Below, piece after piece: positions 37,412-48,969 of a DNA stretch of 64,000 nt (the stretch's first letter is position 1; each line of letters opens with the position of its first letter). This stretch comes from Actinopolyspora erythraea (lineage in GTDB: Bacteria; Actinomycetota; Actinomycetes; Mycobacteriales; Pseudonocardiaceae), in NCBI RefSeq assembly GCF_002263515.1, contig NZ_CP022752.1, positions 4,030,001-4,094,000 on the forward strand, in the 5' to 3' direction. The position numbers were made by a program, and so were the translations under genes. Below the pieces are notes generated by a model. The model was not told where the DNA came from and ran no database searches. It saw nothing but the letters and a program-made list of their open reading frames with translations.

Positions 37412-38125
37412 TCAGTCGAGGACCATCCGGTAGCCGTGGCCGCGCACCGTCTCCACCAGTTCCCCCGCCCCGGCGGCGTCGAGCTTGCGTCGCAGGTAAC
37501 CGACGTAGACCTCCACCACGTTGCGGGTGACCTCCTGGTCGTTGCCCCACACCGCCCGCAGCAGGTCCTCCTTGGTCAGCACGGTGCCGGGCCGGCTCGC
37601 CAGCGCCACGAGCAGCTTGTACTCCCGCGGGGAGAGCGCGATCGGATCCCCCGCCCAGCTGACCTTGCGCCCGGAGCGGTCGATCTCCAGTTCGCCGAGC
37701 CTGAGGGTGTCCTGTCCCCCGGGACCCGAATCCCCCCTCCTGCGGACCAGCGCCCGCACCTGGGCCGCCAGCACCACGAACGAGAAGGGTTTGACCACGT
37801 AGCCGTCGGCTCCCAGGTCGAGGCCGTCCGCCTGGTCGAACTCCCCGTCCTTGGCCGAGACCAGCAGGACCGGTGTGCGCACCCCCCGCTCCCGTAACCG
37901 CTCCAGCACCCGGTAGCCGGACAGGCCGGGAAGCAGCACGTCCAGCAGCACGACGTCGAACGCCCCCGTCGCTGCCAGCTGAAGCGCCTCGTGGCCCTCG
38001 GCGCAGACGGTGACCTCCATACCCTCGGCGGACAGACCACGGCGGAGGGCGGTCCGAACCCCCACTTCGTCGTCCACCACCAGTACCCGGACGGGAGTGC
38101 TCTCATGGTTCACGGCTTTCAGCAT
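37412..38125 (-). CDS. OmpR-family response regulator
   Basis: This regulator of about 237 residues has a receiver domain with phospho-acceptor Asp62 in DVVLLDVLLPGLSG, acidic pair DDE (18-20) and KPFSF. The C-terminal winged helix is of OmpR type (LSPREYKLLVALASRPGTVL; VEVYVGYLRRKLDAAG). ATG 38125 is used; an ATG ten residues upstream and a GTG nearby are alternatives. It forms a two-component system with the kinase immediately downstream. Confidence 0.93.
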   Translation of the reverse strand: MLKAVNHESTPVRVLVVDDEVGVRTALRRGLSAEGMEVTVCAEGHEALQLAATGAFDVVLLDVLLPGLSGYRVLERLRERGVRTPVLLVSAKDGEFDQADGLDLGADGYVVKPFSFVVLAAQVRALVRRRGDSGPGGQDTLRLGELEIDRSGRKVSWAGDPIALSPREYKLLVALASRPGTVLTKEDLLRAVWGNDQEVTRNVVEVYVGYLRRKLDAAGAGELVETVRGHGYRMVLD

Positions 38126-38320
38126 GCCCGTAACATCGCGAGTAACGCATCGCACTCCCGGATTTCGTTTCCCGGACCGGCCGGGTGAGCGGTGCGGGGC
38201 ACCTCCGCGTGTGCCCTCCCACCGGCGGCACGGGGTCCGGGGCTGACTCTCAGGATCATCTCAGCGGGAGGGGTGCAAGGTGGGTGTCGATCGCACCGCG
38301 AGGAACTCGAAGGGAACCGG

Positions 38321-39427
38321 ATGAGACGCAGAAACATCGCGCTTACCGCGTCGGCCGGGATCGCGGCCGGGGCACTCGGGCTCAGCTCGCTCGCCCTGCC
38401 CGCGGGCGCGCAGGATCCGCGGCTTCCCCAGGTCTCCGCCGACGAACTGGTCGCCTCGGTGATGGACTCGGACCCGCCCGCGCTCTCGGGCAGGGTTACC
38501 GTGCACAACGAGCTCGGTCTGCCCGCACTCCCCGGAACCGGTGAGGCTGGGGAGCTGTTGGCCGGCGGCGACAAGTCACTGCGGGTCTGGTACGACGGAC
38601 AGCAGCGGCAACGGATCTCGATGCCCTCGGGCAACGGCGAGACCACCGTGGTCGACGACGGCAACACGGTGTGGAAGTGGGACTCCGCGCAGCGCACCGT
38701 GGTCAAACACCCTCACTCCAAGGACTCCGGGACCGAACGGCCGGAACCGAGCGCGGGAGCCGAGCCCGGCGAGATCGCCCAGCGGCTCGTCGGGAAACTG
38801 CGGGAAACCAGCGCCGTACGGGTGGACGGCACCGCGAGCGTCGCGGGGCGGGACGCCTACGAGCTGGTGCTGACCCCGAAGCCGGACGAGCGCACCAAGC
38901 TGCGCGAGGTCCGGATCGCCGTCGACGCCGAGGACCGGATTCCACTGCGCGTGGAGGTCAACGCGAACGGTTCGAGCGAGCCCGCGCTGCGCGCCGGGTT
39001 CTCCGAACTGAGCACCGGGCCACAGGACGCGGAGCTGTTCCAGTTCACCCCGCCCGAGAACGCTCGGGTCCGCACGGCCGAGAAGCCCGACACCACGAAG
39101 TCCGAGAGCCCGCGCTCCGACAGGCGCGAGGGAACGTCTCCCCGCGTCGAGGGTGACGGCTGGGACACCGTGGTGCTGAGCCGGTTGCCGGAGGGCGCGA
39201 TGGGCCCGCCGTCCGGCCGGGAAACGGACGAGGACGAACAACGCGGAACCGGTTCCACCGGCCCCCGGGCCATGGCCGAACGCGTCGGCTCCCCGATCAG
39301 TGGCTCGTGGGGCCACGGTTGGGTGATCAACAGCTCCGTCGGCTCGGCGGTGCTGACCTCGGACGGCCGAGTGGCGGCCGGCGCGGTTCCCCAGCAGGTA
39401 CTGATCGAGGCGCTGCGGGATTCCTGA
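38321..39427 (+). CDS. Secreted LolA-like (DUF2092-type) protein
   Basis: This 368-residue exported protein has a clear signal peptide (MRRRNIALTASAGIAAGALG... ending at AGA-QD near residue 30). It is followed by a lipoprotein-carrier-like beta fold (LSGRVTVHNELGLPALPG; SLRVWYDGQQRQRISMPSGN; NTVWKWDSAQRTVVKH). A charged low-complexity segment (about 255-310) precedes a C-terminal domain ending near the ABC gene. The start is ATG at 38321. It overlaps the ATPase gene by one base, so it likely works with that transporter at the outer membrane face. Confidence 0.82.
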   Translation: MRRRNIALTASAGIAAGALGLSSLALPAGAQDPRLPQVSADELVASVMDSDPPALSGRVTVHNELGLPALPGTGEAGELLAGGDKSLRVWYDGQQRQRISMPSGNGETTVVDDGNTVWKWDSAQRTVVKHPHSKDSGTERPEPSAGAEPGEIAQRLVGKLRETSAVRVDGTASVAGRDAYELVLTPKPDERTKLREVRIAVDAEDRIPLRVEVNANGSSEPALRAGFSELSTGPQDAELFQFTPPENARVRTAEKPDTTKSESPRSDRREGTSPRVEGDGWDTVVLSRLPEGAMGPPSGRETDEDEQRGTGSTGPRAMAERVGSPISGSWGHGWVINSSVGSAVLTSDGRVAAGAVPQQVLIEALRDS

Positions 39428-40407
39428 TGAGTGGTACCGCTGACACCACCGAGGCGGGGGCCGTCGCGGCCCCCGCCTCCGGGCGGGAAGAACCGGAACC
39501 GGCACTGCGTACCAGTGCGCTGCGCAAGACCTACGGTGGCACCGTGGCGGTCGCCGATGTCGACCTGTCGGTCCCACGCGGCGCGGTGCTCGGCATGCTC
39601 GGCCCGAACGGTTCGGGCAAGACCACCACGATCCGGATGCTGCTCGGGCTGACCGAACCGACCGCCGGATCCGTCGAGCTGCTCGGACACCGCATCCCGG
39701 AACAGACGGGCCGGGCACTCCCGTTCGTGGGTGCCCTGGTGGAGGGACCGGGTTTTCACCCGTTTCTGTCCGGCCGCCGGAACCTGCTGCGCTGCGCCGC
39801 CATGGAGCCGGCACTGTTCGGCGCGGACGTGCGCGGCGCGGTACAGCAGGCCCTCGAACGGGTGGGGCTCGCCGAGGCGGCGGAGCGCAGGTACCGCTCC
39901 TACTCACTGGGGATGAAACAACGGCTCGGCCTGGCCGCGGCCTTGCTCGTGCCACGCGAACTCGTGGTGCTCGACGAGCCCACGAACGGGTTGGATCCAG
40001 CCGGAACCCGGGAGGTGCGCCGGATCATCGCCGAGCTGCACGCTCACGGAACGACGGTGGTGGTCTCCTCGCACCTGCTGTCCGAGGTGGAGGCCACCTG
40101 CACCCACGCGGCCGTGCTGCAGGGCGGAACGCTGATCGCCCAGGGGGAGTTGAAGAGCCTGCTGGAGTCCGGCGGGCCGAACCTGCTGGTCAGCGTCTCA
40201 GACAACGAATCAGGACTGGAAGCGCTCCGGCAACTCGGCGTTCCCGCCCGCGTGGAGCGGGGAGAGCTGCGGGTGGAACTCTCCGAGACCGACTCCCCCG
40301 AGGTGATCGCGGCACTGGTGCGGGCCGGGGTCGGCGTGTACGAGGCACGGCGCGACCGAGCCGGGTTGGAGGAGATCTTCGCCCGGCTCACCGAGGGGGA
40401 GACATGA
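39427..40407 (+). CDS. ABC transporter ATP-binding protein
   Basis: This 326-residue exporter-type ATPase has Walker A GPNGSGKTT (59-67), a signature reading YSLGMKQRLGLAAALL and Walker B ELVVLDEPTNGLDPAG. A C-terminal regulatory extension (about 240-326) is as in drug/bacitracin/lantibiotic exporter ATPases. It starts one base before the end of the LolA-like stop and overlaps the permease by ATGA, making a three-gene operon. Cargo unknown. Confidence 0.93.
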   Translation: MSGTADTTEAGAVAAPASGREEPEPALRTSALRKTYGGTVAVADVDLSVPRGAVLGMLGPNGSGKTTTIRMLLGLTEPTAGSVELLGHRIPEQTGRALPFVGALVEGPGFHPFLSGRRNLLRCAAMEPALFGADVRGAVQQALERVGLAEAAERRYRSYSLGMKQRLGLAAALLVPRELVVLDEPTNGLDPAGTREVRRIIAELHAHGTTVVVSSHLLSEVEATCTHAAVLQGGTLIAQGELKSLLESGGPNLLVSVSDNESGLEALRQLGVPARVERGELRVELSETDSPEVIAALVRAGVGVYEARRDRAGLEEIFARLTEGET

Positions 40408-41264
40408 CGGGAACGGCCTCGCGGGTCGAACTTCCCAGCGGGATCAGGCAGCGCCGCTCCGCTCCGTTCGGACGGGTGGTGGGATCGGAGCTCGGGTGGG
40501 TACTGCGCAGACCGCGCAATCTGCTCGCGTTGCTCGGGCTGGCGGCACTTCCCGTGCTCATCGGAACGGTGATCACCATCACCGGGGGTCCTACCGGCGG
40601 CTCGGGACTGTTCGCCGCGGTCGTGGGGAACGGGCTGGTACTCCCCGTGCTCAGCCTGATGCTGACGCAGAACCTGCTGCTTCCGCTGATCATCGCGATG
40701 GTGGCCGCCGACGGGCTGGCGGGTGAAGCGGCCAACGGCACGCTGCGCGGCCTGCTGCTGGCACCCGTCGGAAGAGTCCGGCTGGTGGTGGTCAAGGCCC
40801 TCGGCGTGCTGATGATGGTGCTGCTCGCCATCGGGGTGGTGGTGCTGAGCGGCGTGCTCACCGGTCTGCTGATCGTGGGCGGCGACGGTCTGGTCACGCT
40901 CTCCGGAACCACCCTCCCGCTGGGAGAGGCCCTGGGCAGGGTCGCGCTGGCCGCTGGGTGGTGCGCGGTGCAGATGGCGGCCGTCGGAGCAGTGGCCCTG
41001 GCGATCTCCTCGGCGACCGAGCACTCGCTGCTGGTACTCATCGCCACAGTGGGAGCCCTGGTCGTGTTCGGCGTGCTGGAGGCTATTCCCTCGCTCGACT
41101 GGCTGAAGCCGGTCCTCATCACCACCGACTGGTACTCCATCAGCGACGTACTGAGTGATCCGATCCGCACGACCGACCTGTTGAGCGGATTGTGGCGCGC
41201 CGGGTGCTACATCCTGTTGGGCTTCTCCGCCGCTGTGGCACGGATGGCCACCAAGGACACCTGA
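40404..41264 (+). CDS. ABC-2 type permease
   Basis: This 286-residue membrane component has six hydrophobic segments (LLALLGLAALPVLIGTVITI; LFAAVVGNGLVLPVLSLMLT; LVVVKALGVLMMVLLAIGVV; ALGRVALAAGWCAVQMAAV; HSLLVLIATVGALVVFGVL; GCYILLGFSAAVARM) and the ABC-2 motif GEAANGTLRGLLLAPVGR. It partners with the ATPase before it. The dispersed element begins 25 bases after its stop. Confidence 0.92.
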   Translation: MTGTASRVELPSGIRQRRSAPFGRVVGSELGWVLRRPRNLLALLGLAALPVLIGTVITITGGPTGGSGLFAAVVGNGLVLPVLSLMLTQNLLLPLIIAMVAADGLAGEAANGTLRGLLLAPVGRVRLVVVKALGVLMMVLLAIGVVVLSGVLTGLLIVGGDGLVTLSGTTLPLGEALGRVALAAGWCAVQMAAVGAVALAISSATEHSLLVLIATVGALVVFGVLEAIPSLDWLKPVLITTDWYSISDVLSDPIRTTDLLSGLWRAGCYILLGFSAAVARMATKDT

Positions 41265-41288
41265 TCCGACCCCAGTGGGACTTTCTGA

Positions 41289-41427
41289 GCTCGGTTTCCG
41301 CAGGTGTTCGCTTGGCGGAACCTCTCGCACGTCTCGTGAGCGGGTCCGGAGACATCGGGTAGGTACTGCACAACGTTTCCGGCGTCCTCGCGAGAGCCGC
41401 ACGGGAGAACCCGTAGCGGTGCCGATG
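41289..41427 (-). repeat. Dispersed structured element, copy 2
   Basis: This is the inverted partner of the element at 131-270. The core stem is ccggagac (41346-41353) with gtttccgg (41375-41382) around the same 21-base loop (contains gggtaggtact). The one base change in the stem gives a G-U pair if read rightward, in the sense of the ABC operon, but a mismatch on the other strand. Flanking blocks (ctcggtttccg, gcggaacct, cctcgcgag, gagaaccc) also match. Both copies have the same orientation relative to the upstream gene. The remaining gap to 41713 holds no gene I can support. Confidence 0.7.
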
Positions 41428-41619
41428 ACGGGGGGTGGTCGGAGTTCGGTCCGCGAGGGTGGTGGGAGTTCGGCACCACGTCGAAGTGGCCCGGCGATCT
41501 CGTGGAAATTGAGCCGGTGGAGCGGGATCAACGACGCCGTGAGTCGGCGGCCGTGGCGGCACGGTCGCCGACGGGCACCGCTCGGTTGGGCCGATCGGCC
41601 GGCGAATGTCACCCGATAG

Positions 41620-43927
<2,308 letters not shown>

Positions 43928-43945
43928 GCGGCACGCGGCCTCGCC

Positions 43946-43984
43946 CCGCCGTCCCGTCGCCTCTCCCATCGGTCGGGACGGCGG
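43946..43984. terminator. Bidirectional 11-bp hairpin
   Basis: A perfect 11-bp stem (ccgccgtcccg at 43946-43956 with cgggacggcgg at 43974-43984) and a 17-base loop lie between the convergent geosmin synthase and methyltransferase genes. It is well placed to end transcription from both sides. Confidence 0.85.
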
Positions 43985-44014
43985 TTCCGCCGCGCTCCGC
44001 CGGGTGGAAGCGTG

Positions 44015-44842
44015 CTAACCCCGCGGTTTGGCGGCGGTCAGCGAGTACATCAGCGGCAGGCGTGGCCTCCCCTCGGGGTAGCGGAAGTACGCCCCGTCGG
44101 TGGTCAGCGCCGCGTAGCGCTGGAACGGAATCGTGTCGTGCTCGCGCAGGAACTCGATCCGCAGTCCCGCCCCCGCGATGGCGCTGACGACGTCACCGAC
44201 GGTGTGGTGCCACTCGGTCGCGGTGTTGTGCGTGGTCTCCGCCTCCCAGTCGGCGTAGGAACCCGGCGCGTCGTAGGTGCGCGGCCGCCGGGTGAAGTAG
44301 TCGCGGTCGACGGTGGCCCCGTGCTCGTCGTCCAGGACCTCGGTCAGCGGGTGGAACTCGACCAGGTACAGCCGCCCGCCGGGGCGGAGCAGAGCGGCCA
44401 CGGTGCGCGCCCATTCGGCGATGTCGGGCAGCCACATCAGCGCGCCGCTGCCGGTGTAGACGACGTCGAACCCGCCCGTGCCGAGTTCGTCCACCGCGTC
44501 GCGAACGTCGGCGGCGACGAAACGCGCGCGGTGGGAGAGCCCCACCTCGGCGGCGAGCTCGGTGGCGGTGCGTACGGCGGGCGCGGAGAAGTCCAGTCCG
44601 GCGACCCGGGCGCCGTGGCGCGCCCAGCCCAGGGTGTCCAGTCCGATGTGGCACTGCAGGTGAACCAGGTCCAGCCCGGTCACGTCACCGAGTTCGTCGA
44701 GCTGGAACCGGTCGAGGACCTCCTCTCCCGCGCGGAACCCGTTCAGGTCGTAGAACGGACTCGCGGTGTGGATCGGTACCCGTTCGTCCCAGTGCCGTCG
44801 GTTGTCCTCGATCAGGTCGGCGGTGTGGCCGTCCTCGCGCAT
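44015..44842 (-). CDS. SAM-dependent methyltransferase
   Basis: This 275-residue class I methyltransferase has motif I LVHLQCHIGLDTLGWARHGA, the following GLDFSA acidic loop, and FDVVYTGSGALMWL as motif II. Related proteins are generic small-molecule methyltransferases with no proven substrate. ATG 44842 is preferred over an upstream ATG at 44914, which overlaps the thiQ stop. It is downstream of the thi genes on the same strand and may be read with them. Confidence 0.85.
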   Translation of the reverse strand: MREDGHTADLIEDNRRHWDERVPIHTASPFYDLNGFRAGEEVLDRFQLDELGDVTGLDLVHLQCHIGLDTLGWARHGARVAGLDFSAPAVRTATELAAEVGLSHRARFVAADVRDAVDELGTGGFDVVYTGSGALMWLPDIAEWARTVAALLRPGGRLYLVEFHPLTEVLDDEHGATVDRDYFTRRPRTYDAPGSYADWEAETTHNTATEWHHTVGDVVSAIAGAGLRIEFLREHDTIPFQRYAALTTDGAYFRYPEGRPRLPLMYSLTAAKPRG

Positions 44843-44910
44843 ACCGGAACCGTACGAGCGAACCGGGCGTCCGGGCGAAGCGTTTTTCGGGAACCTGTTC
44901 CCTCCCGTGC

Positions 44911-46050
44911 TCAACCGACCGAATCCTGGTACCGGGACTTCCCGGGGATCACGGCCACCCCGGCCGGGTCGAGCGTCAGCGTGACCTCCTCGCCGACCTC
45001 GGCGACGTCACCGTGGGCGGTGACCGCTTCCAGTTCCCCGATGCCGGGTTCCTCCGGAACGTCGACCGTCAGCCGCACGTGGTCGTGCCGGTGCAGCCGT
45101 TCCCGCACCACGGCGCGGGGCTCTCCCGTCCCGGACCTCCCAGTTGCCCGGACGGCGCGGAGCCCGGCGGCGCGCAGTCCGAACCGGACCGGCCCGGCCG
45201 GACAGTCCTCGGGCCGGGGTATCGAACCCAGCACGCACGAGACCGTCTCGTCGTCGGCGTGCCCGGCCAGCACGGTGCCGCACCCCAGAAAACGGGCCAC
45301 CTCCTCGGTGGCGGGCCGGTGCCAGAGCCGCCACGGGGTGTCGAGCTGTTCGACACGTCCCCCCATGAGCACCGCCACGCGGTCGGCGAGTGTGAACGCC
45401 TCGTCGTGGTCGTGCGTGACCAGCACACCGGTCATGGGAGCGCGCCCGAAGAGGCGTGCCAGATCCACGGCCAGCCGCTCCCGCAGAATGCGGTCCAGCC
45501 CGGAGAGCGGTTCGTCCAGCAGCAGCAGCCGCGGTTCGGCCGCCAGCGCACGCGCGAGGGCGACCCGCTGGGCCTGCCCGCCGGACAGCTCGGTGATCCG
45601 TCGTCGCTGGTACCCGGCCAGCCCCACCGATTCGAGCAGCCGTGCCACGGTCTCGCGGCGCTCACGCCTGCCGACCGAGCGCATCCGCAGCGCGAAGTCC
45701 ACGTTCCCCGCCACGTCGCGGTGTCCGAAGAGCTGGCCGTCCTGGAAGACCATACCGAAACCGCGCCGGTGCACCGGCACCCGCGACAGGTCGACGCCGT
45801 CGAAGCTGATCCTGCCCTCGGAGTGACGCTCCAGTCCGGCCACGGTGCGCAGCAGGGTGGTCTTGCCGCAACCCGAGGGCCCCAGCACTGCCAGCACCTC
45901 GTCGCGGGGGAGCACCAGGTCCACACCGGACAGCGCGGTCGTGCTGCCGTAGCGCACCGTTAGCCCCTCCAGCCGCAGCCCCTCCTCCCGTTCCCGACGG
46001 GTTCGCTGCGGGACCGGACCTGTCTTGGCGTCTCCCAGCGCGGCGCGCAT
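44911..46050 (-). CDS. thiQ: Thiamine ABC transporter ATPase
   Basis: This 379-residue importer ATPase has Walker A GPSGCGKTT (57-65), Q loop MVFQDGQLFGH, signature LSGGQAQRVALARAL and Walker B LLLLDEPLSGLD. A TOBE-like C-terminal domain (about 255-379) follows. It is the last core gene of an operon that starts with a TPP riboswitch and a ThiB-like binding protein, so thiamine import is inferred from context rather than from the ATPase itself. It starts one base before the permease stop. Confidence 0.88.
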   Translation of the reverse strand: MRAALGDAKTGPVPQRTRREREEGLRLEGLTVRYGSTTALSGVDLVLPRDEVLAVLGPSGCGKTTLLRTVAGLERHSEGRISFDGVDLSRVPVHRRGFGMVFQDGQLFGHRDVAGNVDFALRMRSVGRRERRETVARLLESVGLAGYQRRRITELSGGQAQRVALARALAAEPRLLLLDEPLSGLDRILRERLAVDLARLFGRAPMTGVLVTHDHDEAFTLADRVAVLMGGRVEQLDTPWRLWHRPATEEVARFLGCGTVLAGHADDETVSCVLGSIPRPEDCPAGPVRFGLRAAGLRAVRATGRSGTGEPRAVVRERLHRHDHVRLTVDVPEEPGIGELEAVTAHGDVAEVGEEVTLTLDPAGVAVIPGKSRYQDSVG

Positions 46051-47666
46051 CAGAACTCCCCGGAGAGGTCGGAACGCAGGGTTTCGATGACCAGCACGGC
46101 TCCCGCCGTGACCAGCATCAGCAGCACGCAGGCGGCGTAGGCCATCTGCGTGTTCAACTCGCCGGGGCGACCGATCAGCGCGCTGATCGCCACCGGCAGG
46201 GTCGGCGCCCCGGGACGGGCCAGGAATCCGGTGGCGCCGAACTCGCCCAGGGCGACGACGAAGCCGAATCCCGCGGCGGTCACCACCGCGCGTCCCGCCA
46301 ACGGGAGGTCCACCTCGCGACGGATCCGCCAGGGCCCCGCCCCCAGGGTCGCGGCGGCGGATCGAACGCGCTGGTCCACCGAGCGGAGGACCGGCAGTAT
46401 CGTCCGGATGACGAGGGGTGTGATCACCAGGGCCTGTGCGAACGGCACCAGCAGCGGAGAGGTCCGCAGATCACCGGGCAGCACGTGCAGGGTGACCAGA
46501 TAACCGAATCCCACCGTGACGGCCGAGACGCCCAGCGGAAGCATCAGGGCCGCGTCCATGAGCTCGGTCGCCCAACGGTTGCGCAGGCTCGTCAGCACCA
46601 GGCAGGCCAGGATTCCCAGCAGCAGCGCCATCCAGGTGGCGTCGGTCGCCGCGCGCAGCGAGTTCCAGGCGGCCTGCCAGCCCGACACGTCGAGCACTCC
46701 CCCGGTTCCCGACAGCGCGCGGTATCCGGCCAGCGTCCAACCGGTGCGGGAGCTCACCGAGCGCACCAGCAGGGCGAGGATCGGAGCCGACAGCGCGAGG
46801 AGCACCGCGCCCGCCGCCGTCACCGTCACCCACTCGACGCCGCTGGGGCGTCGCGTGATCCCTCTGGCGCGGCGCAGGGTGAGCACGGACTCGCGCCGCC
46901 GCCGGGCGAAGGCGGCCACCGCCAGGGCGGCCAGCACGGCGGCGAACTGCAGCAGGGACAGCACCGCCGCACCGGGCAGATCGAGCAGTCGTACGGTGCG
47001 CAGGTATATCTCCGTCTCCAGCGTCCGGTAGCGCCCGCCCCCCAGCACCAGCACCACCCCGAAGCTGGTGGAGCAGAACAGGAAGACCACCGCCGCGGCC
47101 GACCACAGGGCCGGGCGCAGCGCGGGCAGCGTCACGGTGCGGAAAGCGCGGAACGGACCGGCACCGAGGCCGCGAGCGGCGTCGGTGGCCCTGGGGTCCA
47201 GCTGCGCCCACAGCCCGCCGACGGTGCGGGCGACGACCGCGATGTTGAAGAACGCGTTGGCCAGCACGATCGCCCAGGCGCTGGGTTCGGACACTCCGAG
47301 CAGCGCTCGGAAGGCCATCCCCACCACCAGGGTGGGGAGTACGAACGGGACGGTGATCAGCGCCCGCAGCACGGCCTTGGCCGGCACGGGGACCCGCGCC
47401 AGCACGTAGGCCAACGGCATCCCCGCCAGGAGCGCCACGACCGTGGAGGCCGCCGCCTGACCGAGGGTGAAGGCGACGATCCGCCAGGTGTCCGGCCGGG
47501 TGAGTACCTCGTCGATCCCGGAACGCAGCCCGAGGCGCAGGATCGCGACCACGGGCCACGCGAAGAAGACGCCGAGGAACCCCAGCACCAGGGCCGCGCC
47601 CGCGATCGTGGTCGTGCCGTGGCCGCGCGGGCGTGGCCCCGCGAGGGTTCCGCGGTCGCGCGTCAT
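46050..47666 (-). CDS. thiP: Thiamine ABC transporter permease (duplicated)
   Basis: This 538-residue double permease has two homologous halves of about six membrane helices each, as in ThiP and iron FbpB. Each half carries an EAA-type loop (ATDAARGLGAGPFRAFRTVTLP in the first; VRSAAATLGAGPWRIRREVDLP in the second). ATG at 47666 overlaps the thiB stop (ATGA), and its own stop overlaps the ATPase start. It imports thiamine or its phosphates through the membrane together with ThiB and ThiQ. Confidence 0.9.
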   Translation of the reverse strand: MTRDRGTLAGPRPRGHGTTTIAGAALVLGFLGVFFAWPVVAILRLGLRSGIDEVLTRPDTWRIVAFTLGQAAASTVVALLAGMPLAYVLARVPVPAKAVLRALITVPFVLPTLVVGMAFRALLGVSEPSAWAIVLANAFFNIAVVARTVGGLWAQLDPRATDAARGLGAGPFRAFRTVTLPALRPALWSAAAVVFLFCSTSFGVVLVLGGGRYRTLETEIYLRTVRLLDLPGAAVLSLLQFAAVLAALAVAAFARRRRESVLTLRRARGITRRPSGVEWVTVTAAGAVLLALSAPILALLVRSVSSRTGWTLAGYRALSGTGGVLDVSGWQAAWNSLRAATDATWMALLLGILACLVLTSLRNRWATELMDAALMLPLGVSAVTVGFGYLVTLHVLPGDLRTSPLLVPFAQALVITPLVIRTILPVLRSVDQRVRSAAATLGAGPWRIRREVDLPLAGRAVVTAAGFGFVVALGEFGATGFLARPGAPTLPVAISALIGRPGELNTQMAYAACVLLMLVTAGAVLVIETLRSDLSGEF

Positions 47667-48718
47667 CCCGTCGCCAGGGAGCGCCACTGGCGTATCCACT
47701 CGGCGCGGTTACGCTCCACCCGCTCCGGTTTCATCTGGTTGGAGGACTCCGGCAGCGGAGCCGCCCGCTGCCAGCTCTCCGGGAGCTCTACCCCCATCAC
47801 CACCGGGTACACGTACATCTGCTCGGGGATCCGGGACTGGAACTTCCAGGACAGCATGAAATCCATCAGTTCCCGCGCCCCTTTCGGGGTGTCGGTTCCG
47901 TTGAGGACCCCGGCGTACTCGACCTGGCGGTAGCACGTGTCCAGCAGTGCCCTGGTGCGCGGTTGACCGTCGGGGCCGATCTCCGCCGCGGGGGAGGAGG
48001 CATAGGAGAGCACGATGGGTCGGGGGCCTTCCCCGGACGAGCCGGAGAAGTCCTGGTTGTAGGCCTCCTGCCAGCCGGAGGAGATCCGCGCGTCGTTGTC
48101 CAGCAGCTGCCGCCAGTAGTTCCGCCACCCCGGCTCGCCGAAGGTGTCGACGGTGTTGAGCAGGAATGCCAGCCCGGGAGAGGAGGTCGCCGGGTTGGGC
48201 ACCGCGAACAGGCCGCGGTAGCGGGGCTCGACCAGGTCGGCGAGCTTCTCGGGCGGCGGGACGTCGTGCTGCTCGAACCAGCCCAGATCGATGTTGAGGC
48301 ACACGTCGCCCGCATCGACGGGAGTGGGGCGCGCGTTGGCGCCGAAGGCGTACTTGATCGGGATCTGGGCCGCCCCCTCGGGCCGGTAGCTCGCGAACAC
48401 GTCCTCGTCGAGTGCGCGCGAGAGGTAAGTGGAGTCGACTCCGAAGGCGACGTCGCCGATCGGGGCGTCCCTGGTGAGCACCAGTTCGTTGGTGAGTTCC
48501 CCGGCGTCCCCCTTGCGCAGGATCCGAAGCTCGAATCCCGAGTCCCGTTCGAACCGTTGCCGGAGCTCGTCGCTCATGGCGAACGAATCGTGCGTGACCA
48601 GCGTCACGGTTCGGTTTTCCGGGTCGCGGCCGGTGCCCGTGAGCGAGCATCCCGCGATCAGCAGGGTGACGGCCACTGCCAGCGCGGCACGCGTTCGACG
48701 TGCGGTACTGCGTCTCAA
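47663..48718 (-). CDS. thiB: Thiamine-binding lipoprotein
   Basis: This protein of about 351 residues is a periplasmic-type binding lipoprotein of the ThiB family. A basic N-terminus and hydrophobic stretch end in the lipobox IAGCS. Family blocks are TLVTHDSFAMSDELRQRFE, GDVAFGVDSTYLSRALDEDVF, LVEPRYRGLFAVPNPATSSPG and YASSPAAEIGPDG. TTG at 48718 with GGGAGG just upstream gives a normal lipoprotein signal length. A GTG at 48736 has no ribosome site. It is the first gene behind the TPP riboswitch. Confidence 0.9.
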   Translation of the reverse strand: MRRSTARRTRAALAVAVTLLIAGCSLTGTGRDPENRTVTLVTHDSFAMSDELRQRFERDSGFELRILRKGDAGELTNELVLTRDAPIGDVAFGVDSTYLSRALDEDVFASYRPEGAAQIPIKYAFGANARPTPVDAGDVCLNIDLGWFEQHDVPPPEKLADLVEPRYRGLFAVPNPATSSPGLAFLLNTVDTFGEPGWRNYWRQLLDNDARISSGWQEAYNQDFSGSSGEGPRPIVLSYASSPAAEIGPDGQPRTRALLDTCYRQVEYAGVLNGTDTPKGARELMDFMLSWKFQSRIPEQMYVYPVVMGVELPESWQRAAPLPESSNQMKPERVERNRAEWIRQWRSLATG

Positions 48719-48766
48719 CGATCCTCCCGTGGTCACACCACGAGTGCGACACCGAGCTGATCGCGC

Positions 48767-48855
48767 GCCTCCCCGCGCCGGCATTACCCGGTTCGGGTAG
48801 GACGGTCGAGGACCCCGTGCCCTCCTCTCAGCCCAGCGCACTGGACTCCCGTGGC
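48767..48855 (-). promoter_or_regulatory. TPP riboswitch (THI box)
   Basis: Read on the minus strand, the leader of thiB contains acgggagtcc, then gggctgagagg (the invariant CUGAGA), and after a variable arm gaaccgggtaatgccggcg followed by cggggagg. These are the pyrimidine- and pyrophosphate-sensing parts of the thiamine pyrophosphate aptamer. The start of thiB is about 50 bases downstream, so control is probably at translation initiation or early termination when TPP is abundant. Confidence 0.95.
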
Positions 48856-48969
48856 GGGGCGGGAGTCTACTGCATCGCACGGTCGCGGTTCGCCCGCGAC
48901 CGGTGTCCTCGCCGACCGGTGCCGTTCACCGGCGAACGGTCCCGGCGGGAGCACGGCACCGCTCGTGCG

